The notes under the pieces: model-generated
What the model saw: only the letters and a program-made list of their open reading frames with translations
Database searches by the model: none
Told to the model about the DNA's origin: nothing
Shown: piece after piece, positions 13,652-19,385 of the stretch
Position numbering within the stretch: the first letter of the stretch is position 1
Layout of the letters: each line of letters begins with the position of its first letter
Origin: JAGOEF01 sp964511665
GTDB lineage: Bacteria; Bacteroidota; Bacteroidia; Bacteroidales; ML635J-15
DNA: 19,385 nt
Assembly (NCBI GenBank): GCA_964511665.1
Contig: CAZEHA010000062.1
Location: forward strand, 1-19,385
Reading direction: 5' to 3'
Program-made: the position numbers and the translations under genes

Positions 13652-14521
13652 TTATTGTAATTGCAATGATTTTGTTGCAATATCTACAAGGCATTTGTTT
13701 ACAACAACAGCATATCGGTGATAGAAACGTTTTTCGCCAAAAGCCTGAACCCAACGAATTCCGTGTAATGAATCGATAATGTAAACTTCATCGACATTGA
13801 TTAAATCGCGTGGTCGAATTTCGGCATCATACAAAAGTTTGAGCCCTGCGTTTTGCAATGCTTCTTCGAGCGGTTCCATCAATACATCGTGAGTATATAG
13901 ACGAGAAAAACCGGGGATGAGAGCTTGATTGCCTGCAACAAACACCACATTGCCGTCGGGGGCCTGAATCAGCAAATCATCATTATTTATCAGTAAAAAA
14001 GAATCGGCTTGATATTCGTTAAAGTATTCTGACAGTTGTGTAAATCCCAGTGCATTCGGCGAAACACGAAAGGGCAGCTTATCGTTGGGTAACTTCATAA
14101 ACTCGGCAACCGCAACACGCAATCCTATTTCGTTGAGTGTATAGTTTTCGCAATGGTTGGGTTCAATTTCAATAATAACGGAACTTCCAAGGGTATTGGT
14201 AACATAAAAACTTTCGTTTTCGTTTCTGAACACAGTAATACGAACATTAGCACCCTTATAAATCCGACATTTTTGCAACAGCAAATAAATATCATGCTCA
14301 AGCATTTTCTCATTCATCAGTGCCGGTTTAGGAATACCTGTTTCAGCAAGCTCTTGTAGCAATTTATTGTAGTAATTTTCAAAAAAATAGACTTTACTGC
14401 TGCATGCCCTCATTACCATGCTATATACTTCACCATAGAGTAAGCCGCGGTTTCTAGCAGACAAGCATGCTTTGTCGGCCGGTACAAACTCCCCGTTGAG
14501 CATAAGATATTTAGCTTTCAT
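13652..14521 (-). CDS. Class-IV-aminotransferase-like protein, probably inactive
   Basis: 289 residues, the length and overall pattern of fold-type IV PLP enzymes (branched-chain aminotransferase / aminodeoxychorismate lyase): LNGEFVPADKACLSARNRGLLYGE at the N-terminus, VRITVFRNENE in the middle, ADSFLLINNDDLLI and GNVVFV, then LIPG. Key residues look lost. Counting back from ADSFLLI (the 'ADEALVL' position), the PLP lysine falls on Val153 in FRVSPNALGF. The family glutamate before the 'N-F' motif is Gln186 (LIQAPDGNVVF). The H-x-x-RL motif of the small domain reads NYYNKL. This is my own ungapped alignment and could be off by a few residues (Lys148 is nearby). If right, the protein is not a PLP transaminase. 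Its start overlaps gmhB by 11 bases, making it the last gene of the holA operon. Confidence 0.72.
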   Translation of the reverse strand: MKAKYLMLNGEFVPADKACLSARNRGLLYGEVYSMVMRACSSKVYFFENYYNKLLQELAETGIPKPALMNEKMLEHDIYLLLQKCRIYKGANVRITVFRNENESFYVTNTLGSSVIIEIEPNHCENYTLNEIGLRVAVAEFMKLPNDKLPFRVSPNALGFTQLSEYFNEYQADSFLLINNDDLLIQAPDGNVVFVAGNQALIPGFSRLYTHDVLMEPLEEALQNAGLKLLYDAEIRPRDLINVDEVYIIDSLHGIRWVQAFGEKRFYHRYAVVVNKCLVDIATKSLQLQ

Positions 14522-15023
14522 TGCTAGTAATGTGATTGCTTGTTATTCTGCGACAAACCGGTAATAATTCGGCATTGGCTTCAATTAAAATACCATTCAC
14601 CCCTGCTGCTTCGGCGGCTTCCATATCGCGTTGTGTGTCGCCAATAAAAAATGACCTGCCGGCGTCGATATCGAAACGAGCGATGGCTTTCTCTATGAGT
14701 AGTGGTTTGGGTTTGCGACACAGACACATTCCGATAGACTCGTGATGTGGACAAAAATAGAACTCATCGATTGCAGTTCCATGCTTTTTAAGATAATCCA
14801 TTAATTTACTGTGCATGGCTTCAACATCATTGAAACTATATAGATTGCGGGCTATGCCACCCTGATTAGATATTACAATAACCAAAAAACCATTATCGGT
14901 AAGAAGTTTAACAGCCTCTCCAACACCTTGATTTATATAAAAATCGCCGAGACAAGTGGTATATTTTCCTGTTTCACGGTTTATAACACCATCACGATCG
15001 AGAAATACAGCTTTTTTCTTCAT
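14511..15023 (-). CDS. GmhB-like HAD phosphatase
   Basis: 170 residues from ATG 15023; the longer open frame to 15116 overlaps the rhomboid gene and is not used. HAD superfamily, histidinol-phosphate/heptose-bisphosphate phosphatase group. Motif I FLDRDGVIN (nucleophile Asp9, acid Asp11), motif II ISNQGGIARNLY, a zinc site CPHHESIGMCLCRKPKP (Cys91, His93, Cys100, Cys102) and motif IV FFIGDTQRDMEAA (Asp129). The zinc loop and length match D-glycero-D-manno-heptose-1,7-bisphosphate phosphatase (GmhB), an enzyme of LPS inner-core heptose synthesis in the cytoplasm. Close relatives act on other sugar phosphates, so the substrate is not certain. The start codon overlaps the rhomboid stop by one base (TGATG), indicating translational coupling. 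Confidence 0.88.
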   Translation of the reverse strand: MKKKAVFLDRDGVINRETGKYTTCLGDFYINQGVGEAVKLLTDNGFLVIVISNQGGIARNLYSFNDVEAMHSKLMDYLKKHGTAIDEFYFCPHHESIGMCLCRKPKPLLIEKAIARFDIDAGRSFFIGDTQRDMEAAEAAGVNGILIEANAELLPVCRRITSNHITSNES

Positions 15024-15643
15024 CAGAATGGTAGGTTCGAAATAGTATTGATAAAATGAATAATAAGCGCGGGCTTCATTATCAAGGGGTATGCAAATCC
15101 AAATATCGCACCCCAAAAATGTGCATCATGACCTATATTATCGGTTCCTCTACGCCCTTGTCGGTAGGAATATATCAGATAAATAACACCGAATAGAATA
15201 CCTGGTATGGGAATTACTCCGAAAAAATAAATCATATTCCAAGGGTCGAACACCAGGCAAGCAAATACAATAGCCGAAGTGGCCCCTGATGCTCCAACTG
15301 CACTGTACCAGGCATTGTTGCGATGCTTTAACAGCGAGTACACCGACGATGCCACCACCGATGTAACATACAACACAAGCCAGTGAAGAGCCGCAAATTG
15401 ACCAAAAACAAAGCCGAAATACACCATCAAGGCTTCGCCAAACGACCACAGAACAAGCATGTTTACTAGAAGATGTACCCAGTTGGCGTGAAGAAAAGCA
15501 TGGCTGATTAAACGAAAATATTCGTGATAGTGTACGATGCGGTAAGCGCTAAACAGGTATTTTTCGAACAGGGCATTGTTTTTCCATGAAATGTAACTCA
15601 CAAATACAGTTAAGCCAATTATTATATATACGATAAAATCCAT
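15023..15643 (-). CDS. Rhomboid-family intramembrane serine protease
   Basis: 206 residues from the ATG at 15643. A TTG codon directly before it (15646) would lengthen the frame by one codon, but the ATG overlaps the holA stop in a TGATG and is the likelier start. Six membrane segments. First helix; then the amphipathic loop region FRLISHAFLHANWVHLLVNM, carrying His52, His57 and the oxyanion Asn61; then the nucleophile Ser119 in AVGASGATSAI (GxSG); and the dyad partner His175 in GHDAHFWGAIFGF. This is a complete catalytic set, so an active protease cleaving membrane proteins in the inner membrane is expected. Substrates unknown. It sits in a coupled operon between holA and the GmhB-like gene. 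Confidence 0.93.
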   Translation of the reverse strand: MDFIVYIIIGLTVFVSYISWKNNALFEKYLFSAYRIVHYHEYFRLISHAFLHANWVHLLVNMLVLWSFGEALMVYFGFVFGQFAALHWLVLYVTSVVASSVYSLLKHRNNAWYSAVGASGATSAIVFACLVFDPWNMIYFFGVIPIPGILFGVIYLIYSYRQGRRGTDNIGHDAHFWGAIFGFAYPLIMKPALIIHFINTISNLPF

Positions 15644-16644
15644 CAATGTAGTATTTTAAAAACCATTTCCTTCATAATATCGGCTGGTTCAAGCGCAGCC
15701 ACGTCTACCCCTTTACTGTTAACATCAGCCTGACGTAAGGTACTTATCACCTGCATCAGCTTAGCGAGAGGATAATTATTTGCTGCAGTTTTATACTCAT
15801 CAGAGAAAAAAGGACTAATACCCAAAGCAGCAGCAACACTATTTTTTCCCTTATCGGTAAGTGAATGATAGATAATGAGTTTGTTGAAATATTCGAACAA
15901 TTGAGACAACACAAAAACCAGCGCATGGTTTTTCTGATCTTTGGCAAAATAATCAACTATTTGATATGCACGAAGCGCATCGCGATGCCCCAGAGCCTTA
16001 TTCAACTCGAAAATGTTAAAATCGCGGTGAATACCAATATGTTTACTAACCAGATCTTCGGAAATTTGAGTTTCTCCATCGGGCAATACGAGCAATAATT
16101 TATTCAATTCAGATGAAATGCGCGACAAGTCGTTGCCCAGACATTCGTTAATTAGTGCCGAAGCTCTAGGGTGTATTGTTTTATTCCGCTCGTCTAAATA
16201 ATTGCTGACCCATGGGATTATTTGGTTAGAATATAAGCGCCCCGATTCAAGCAACACCGATTTTTGATCGATTTCTTTAAATATTTTTAAACGTTTATCG
16301 ATTTTTTTATGTTTATGAGCAAATACCAGCAGTGTGGAAAGCATAGGTTGCTTCATATAGCTTTCGAGAAGCTTAAAGTCTTTGAAGTTTTGTGCTTCTT
16401 TAACCACTACAACCTGGTGACTGGCCATCATTGGAAACCGTCGGGCCGTATCGATTACGTTAGCTAAAGTGGTGTCTTTTGCATATACCACGGTACGATT
16501 AAATGCTTTTTCTGATTCGCTGAGTACATTGTCGGCAATAAAGTCGGTTATAACATCAATAAAATAGGGTTCTTCTCCATGCAGAAAATAAACAGGACGG
16601 TAAATCCTGTTTTTTAAATCGTTCAATATTTGCTGAAACGTCAT
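15643..16644 (-). CDS. holA: DNA polymerase III delta subunit
   Basis: 333 residues, typical length. Part of the clamp-loader complex that opens the beta sliding clamp and loads it on primed DNA. Family signature visible: an N-terminal Rossmann-like AAA+ fold lacking a functional ATP site, with VYFLHGEEPYFID (residues ~18-30), AFNRTVVYA, ARRFPMMASHQVVVVKEAQNF and LLVFAHKHKKIDKRLK. A lid with YLDERNKTIHPRASALINECLGNDLSRISSELNKL follows, then the C-terminal helical collar (DFNIFELNKALGHRDALRAYQIV). First gene of the holA-rhomboid-HAD-class IV operon. Its stop codon overlaps the next start. Confidence 0.94.
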   Translation of the reverse strand: MTFQQILNDLKNRIYRPVYFLHGEEPYFIDVITDFIADNVLSESEKAFNRTVVYAKDTTLANVIDTARRFPMMASHQVVVVKEAQNFKDFKLLESYMKQPMLSTLLVFAHKHKKIDKRLKIFKEIDQKSVLLESGRLYSNQIIPWVSNYLDERNKTIHPRASALINECLGNDLSRISSELNKLLLVLPDGETQISEDLVSKHIGIHRDFNIFELNKALGHRDALRAYQIVDYFAKDQKNHALVFVLSQLFEYFNKLIIYHSLTDKGKNSVAAALGISPFFSDEYKTAANNYPLAKLMQVISTLRQADVNSKGVDVAALEPADIMKEMVFKILH

Positions 16645-16666
16645 TGCTGAGTATCGAATTAATGCA

Positions 16667-16674
16667 CAAATATA
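16667..16674 (-). promoter_or_regulatory. holA: -7 element of the holA operon
   Basis: Minus strand TATATTTG, a perfect TAnnTTTG, with TTTT about 19 bases upstream as a poor -33. Predicted start near 16662, leader about 18 bases before the ATG at 16644. Confidence 0.4.
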
Positions 16675-16844
16675 ATGTTTTGCTTTAAGCGATAAAAACA
16701 GTTCAGATTATAATTCATCACGGTAACGTATTTGTAAATAGAAAAACGCAGCTTGCCATTCAACGATTATTATAAAAATATTTCCGATTGGTATGATTGC
16801 TTACCTAAATCTTTCAAATTTAAACAATTGTCAAAGGAATTGGT

Positions 16845-16852
16845 TATTTTTG
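16845..16852 (+). promoter_or_regulatory. -7 element of the secreted hydrolase gene
   Basis: TATTTTTG, a perfect TAnnTTTG, predicting a start near 16858 and a leader of about 22 bases to the ATG at 16880. No convincing -33. The rest of the 235-bp gap 16645-16879 shows no gene or strong structure. Confidence 0.4.
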
Positions 16853-16879
16853 CAACACAACTATTAAAACTTGAGTTTT

Positions 16880-18019
16880 ATGAAAACAATATTTACACTT
16901 ACTTTGAGCCTTCTAAGCTTTGTAGTACTTGCACAGAGCTATTCCATCGGATACAAAAATACATCCTTTTACGATGAGAATCGCGATAGAAATGTTACAG
17001 CCTATGTGTACTATCCTTCCAATTCTGAGGGTCAGGATGCCATTCCCCTACAGGGAGGATTTCCGTATGTGGTTTTCGGGCATGGTTTTATGATGAATCA
17101 GGGCGACTACGACTATCTGTGGGAAGCGTTGGTACCCAAAGGATACATATTGATTAACCTAACCACTGAAACAGGAACGGGGCCTAATCATGAACGTTTC
17201 GGGCGTGATTTGGCTTTTATTGCTGACAATTTTTTTACTTTTTCGGAAAACGGCTCCGACTTTTTTTATAATACTGCTATTGACAAATGTGTAGTAATGG
17301 GACACAGCATGGGTGGCGGAGCTACACACCTGGCCTCTTCATATACTCAGAATATGGAAGCAGTTATCACATTCGCTGCTGCTGAAACCAACCCTTCGGC
17401 AATTGAGGCGGTGGCCGGTGCCAATGTTGAAACATTGGTTTTTTATGGTGAGGGTGATGCTGTTACACCACCTGACGAAAACCAGATTCCGATTTATAAC
17501 AGTTCGTCTTCCGATTGCAAAGCATTGATTGGTGTTTTGGGAGGGATTCACTGCTATTTTGCCGAATCGCAATGGGCTTGCGACTTCGGCGAAACAGTTT
17601 CTGGCTCCGATGCAAGCATTTCGAGAGACGAGCAACATGATATTGTTACCGACTTGGTGGGTTTATATCTCGACGGAAAACTGAAATCAGACATGCAAGC
17701 GCTACAACAATTTCGCGATTCATTGTCGCAATCGCCACGAATTCAGGCTGAAACCAACTGTAATTTTACAGGCATGAACAATTATAAGCCTTCGAGAATA
17801 ATGATATTTCCGAACCCGGCAAACGAACGTGTGTTTTTTGAGAATTTACCTGTTGGCAATGTGTCGGTGCAGATTTACAATTTAGTCGGGAAATGCCTTG
17901 TGAATATTGAAAATCCTGAAAGTTTGTATATTGGCAATTTGAAACCATCGATATATATTATTAAAGTTTTTATTAACAGTGAGTTAATTAGTACCGATAG
18001 ATTGGTTGTGTCGGGATAA
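16880..18019 (+). CDS. Secreted alpha/beta hydrolase with T9SS sorting domain
   Basis: 379 residues from ATG 16880; the frame opens three codons earlier at a TTG (16871), which is less likely. Signal peptide 1-19 (VVLA-Q). Catalytic domain ~20-275 resembles chlorophyllase/lipase-like or dienelactone-hydrolase-like alpha/beta hydrolases: ATAYVYYP-type first strand (VTAYVYYPS), oxyanion loop YVVFGHGF (63-70), nucleophile elbow VVMGHSMGGGATH (Ser143), acid GEGDAVTPP (Asp193) and base GGIHCYF (His224). All three residues of the triad are present, so an active esterase or lipase is expected. Residues ~305-379 are a type A sorting domain (RIMIFPNPANERVFF ... VQIYNLVGKCLVN ... SIYIIKVFIN ... RLVVSG), so the protein is exported by the type IX system. 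It is a single-gene unit divergent from the holA operon. Substrate unknown. Confidence 0.92.
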   Translation: MKTIFTLTLSLLSFVVLAQSYSIGYKNTSFYDENRDRNVTAYVYYPSNSEGQDAIPLQGGFPYVVFGHGFMMNQGDYDYLWEALVPKGYILINLTTETGTGPNHERFGRDLAFIADNFFTFSENGSDFFYNTAIDKCVVMGHSMGGGATHLASSYTQNMEAVITFAAAETNPSAIEAVAGANVETLVFYGEGDAVTPPDENQIPIYNSSSSDCKALIGVLGGIHCYFAESQWACDFGETVSGSDASISRDEQHDIVTDLVGLYLDGKLKSDMQALQQFRDSLSQSPRIQAETNCNFTGMNNYKPSRIMIFPNPANERVFFENLPVGNVSVQIYNLVGKCLVNIENPESLYIGNLKPSIYIIKVFINSELISTDRLVVSG

Positions 18020-18137
18020 AACGGCACCACTCCTATTATTATTCTCATAAAAAAGCGTTTATTCATTCTCACAAAAAGGGTAAATACTCTTGCCTTGTAT
18101 TAATGCTTTCCGATTTCTTCGGTATTTAGCAAGCCAT

Positions 18138-18200
18138 AAACACTTGCGCTGCTTAGCTCAGGTGAGATTAGTCGTTTATTAACCGTTAAGTAACGGATAA
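18138..18200 (+). repeat. Direct repeat, copy 1
   Basis: 63 bp, matching copy 2 at all but two positions (18143 and 18156). It contains an imperfect palindrome centred on CTCAGGTGAG (18157-18166) and a perfect one, CCGTTAAGTAACGG (18183-18196). It is followed by ATTTTTTAAGG, which also resembles the bases after copy 2 with a 2-base shift. The hairpin plus T-run is reminiscent of a weak terminator. Confidence 0.85.
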
Positions 18201-18247
18201 TTATTTTTTAAGGTTTCCTGGAATATATATGTTTTTTCGAAAATCTC

Positions 18248-18310
18248 AAACAATTGCGCTGCTTAACTCAGGTGAGATTAGTCGTTTATTAACCGTTAAG
18301 TAACGGATAA
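18248..18310 (+). repeat. Direct repeat, copy 2
   Basis: Lies exactly 110 bp downstream of copy 1, with the same palindromes CTCAGGTGAG (18267-18276) and CCGTTAAGTAACGG (18293-18306), followed by ATTTTTTAAGATTTTATC. It ends 85 bases before the start of the UDP-sugar gene. Confidence 0.85.
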
Positions 18311-18371
18311 ATTTTTTAAGATTTTATCTCATCGCAATAGTATTTTTTTAGCGCAAGCATAAGCGTTCAAC

Positions 18372-18388
18372 TATTTTTTATAGTTTTG
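18372..18388 (+). promoter_or_regulatory. Candidate -7 elements of the UDP-glucuronate decarboxylase gene
   Basis: TATTTTTT (18372-18379; one mismatch) and TAGTTTTG (18381-18388; perfect TAnnTTTG). The second would start RNA only a few bases before the ATG at 18396, giving a nearly leaderless message; the first leaves about 12 bases. Neither has a good -33, so the choice is open. Confidence 0.3.
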
Positions 18389-18395
18389 TGAGACT

Positions 18396-19337
18396 ATGAA
18401 AAAAATTCTTGTAACCGGAGGAGCCGGATTTATCGGATCGCATTTATGCGAAAAGCTTCTAAACGAAGGCAATGAAGTGGTGTGCCTCGACAATTTTTTC
18501 ACCGGATCGAAATCAAATATAGTTCATTTACTCAACAATAAGTATTTTGAATTGGTGAGGCACGATATCACCATGCCCTATTTTATTGAAGTTGATGAAA
18601 TTTATAATCTTGCCTGCCCTGCCTCTCCCATCCATTATCAGTACAATCCTATTAAAACTATTAAAACATCGGTAATGGGCTCGATAAATATGCTGGGATT
18701 GGCTAAGCGTATTAAAGCTAAGATTTTGCAAGCAAGCACCAGCGAAGTGTATGGCGACCCTACCATACATCCTCAGCCGGAAACCTACTGGGGTAATGTA
18801 AACCCAATAGGTAGCCGCTCGTGCTACGACGAAGGCAAGCGTTGTGCCGAAACACTGTTTTTTGATTATCACAAACAAAATGGTGTTTGCATTAAAGTGG
18901 TGAGGATATTCAACACCTACGGTCCCAGAATGCACCCTAACGATGGCCGTGTTGTTTCCAATTTCATTGTGCAGGCTTTGCAGGGCAAGGATATAACTAT
19001 TTATGGCAACGGTCAACAAACACGTAGTTTTCAGTATATCGACGACCTGCTCGAGGCGATGTGCCGAATGATGAAAACTCCGGCACTTATTACAGGGCCG
19101 GTAAATATTGGCAATCCCCACGAAGTTACTATGATTGAATTGGCTGAAACTGTGCTCAGGCTAACGGGTTCAACTTCGAAACTGGTTTTTCTTCCCTTGC
19201 CCGAAGACGATCCAATTAAAAGAAAGCCCGACATCAGTTTGGCAAAACAATATCTCAACAATTGGGAACCCGGAGTACATTTAGAAGTGGGCCTTGCAAA
19301 AACAATTGAGTATTTCAGAAAGAGTTTACAATTATGA
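18396..19337 (+). CDS. UDP-glucuronate decarboxylase (UDP-xylose synthase)
   Basis: 313 residues, the usual length of the bacterial enzyme. Extended short-chain dehydrogenase fold: NAD-binding TGGAGFIGSHL (7-17), acidic Asp32 in VVCLDNFFTGSK, NLACPASPIHYQYNPIKTIKT (the 'ASP-HYQ-NP' phrase typical of UXS), ASTSEVYGDP with Thr115/Glu117, and the catalytic pair Tyr144/Lys148 in GSRSCYDEGKR. Later RIFNTYGPRM, GNGQQTRSFQYIDDL and RKPDISLAK follow family pattern. It converts UDP-glucuronate to UDP-xylose with NAD+ regenerated internally, in the cytoplasm, supplying xylose for surface polysaccharide. It is probably the first gene of a polysaccharide cluster continuing beyond the window; the 48 bases after it hold nothing recognisable. 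The SCYDEGKR phrase separates it from UDP-glucose epimerases and dTDP-glucose dehydratases. Confidence 0.93.
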   Translation: MKKILVTGGAGFIGSHLCEKLLNEGNEVVCLDNFFTGSKSNIVHLLNNKYFELVRHDITMPYFIEVDEIYNLACPASPIHYQYNPIKTIKTSVMGSINMLGLAKRIKAKILQASTSEVYGDPTIHPQPETYWGNVNPIGSRSCYDEGKRCAETLFFDYHKQNGVCIKVVRIFNTYGPRMHPNDGRVVSNFIVQALQGKDITIYGNGQQTRSFQYIDDLLEAMCRMMKTPALITGPVNIGNPHEVTMIELAETVLRLTGSTSKLVFLPLPEDDPIKRKPDISLAKQYLNNWEPGVHLEVGLAKTIEYFRKSLQL

Positions 19338-19385
19338 AATATCCATGAGCGAATAAAAATAAGCACACCAACCGCGATGAATATT

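Larger units (their letters stand above)
18020..18395. other. 376-bp intergenic region with direct repeats before the sugar gene
   Basis: Between the hydrolase stop and the UDP-sugar gene start. No coding potential seen. It contains two near-identical direct repeats (18138-18200 and 18248-18310), each with inverted repeats and followed by a T-run, plus candidate -7 elements just before the gene at 18396. No clear terminator follows the hydrolase stop directly. Confidence 0.6.

Noticed and set aside
15024..15116. N-terminal extension of the HAD phosphatase
   Set aside because: It overlaps the rhomboid gene, and the HAD motif begins directly after the ATG at 15023, as in the family.
16753..16977. 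74-codon + strand frame before the secreted hydrolase
   Set aside because: It crosses the hydrolase promoter and start in another frame and has no recognisable features.
18151..18170. tRNA-like box (GCTTAGCTCAGGTGAGA) in the direct repeats
   Set aside because: It resembles a tRNA D-arm, but there is no acceptor stem, anticodon arm or T-arm sequence at the right distance in either copy.
18138..18310. CRISPR array
   Set aside because: Only two repeats, too long and with a single 47-bp interval, and no cas genes are seen.
18528..19121. 197-codon antisense frame inside the UDP-glucuronate decarboxylase gene
   Set aside because: Shadow of a strongly conserved gene; its translation is histidine/cysteine-rich without domain pattern.

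Overview
The window comes from a member of the Bacteroidota, probably class Bacteroidia (Bacteroidales/Marinilabiliales-like). Evidence: two proteins end in type IX secretion (T9SS) sorting domains; a TonB-dependent receptor carries an N-terminal carboxypeptidase-regulatory-like domain; there are several lipoproteins; leaders lack Shine-Dalgarno sequences; and many genes are preceded by the Bacteroidota -7 element TAnnTTTG. Base composition is moderately AT-rich, and no tRNA, rRNA, CRISPR array or insertion sequence was found.

Left part (1-6740). The window opens inside a CotH-family gene on the + strand. Facing it is a four-gene minus-strand operon read from about 6750 down to a clear intrinsic terminator at 835-866. 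In transcription order it encodes a lipoprotein, a T9SS-secreted protein with two copies of a ~180-residue domain, a TonB-dependent receptor, and a lipoprotein with two tandem domains resembling the sulfite-oxidase (molybdopterin) fold but without an obvious molybdenum-ligand cysteine. It looks like a self-contained surface capture and import unit of unknown substrate, and is the best candidate in the window for an undescribed system.

Middle (6741-10592). A divergent promoter region separates that operon from a small TerB-like gene. Then come pyrK-pyrD (dihydroorotate dehydrogenase type 1B, pyrimidine synthesis) and a small lipoprotein, all on the minus strand. Upstream of pyrK lies a small XRE-type repressor gene. 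Its 560-bp non-coding upstream region contains three nearly identical 14-bp operator-like palindromes exactly 24 bp apart, the nearest overlapping the gene's own -7 element. A second cluster of diverged TTAC-N4-GTAA sites lies 400 bp further upstream.

Right part (10593-19385). A membrane-domain/Nudix fusion and a Tim44-like/zinc-ribbon/TerB membrane protein are divergently transcribed from a 98-bp gap. Next is a tightly coupled minus-strand operon: holA (DNA polymerase III delta), rhomboid protease, GmhB-like HAD phosphatase, and a class-IV-aminotransferase-like protein that seems to have lost its catalytic lysine. Divergent from it is a secreted alpha/beta hydrolase with a T9SS sorting domain. 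The window ends with a UDP-glucuronate decarboxylase, probably the first gene of a surface polysaccharide cluster. It is preceded by two near-identical copies of a ~63-bp direct repeat, each containing inverted repeats.

Several starts were moved from the longest possible reading frame to internal ATG codons because the upstream codons were GTG/TTG or encoded implausible sequence; this is noted per gene.
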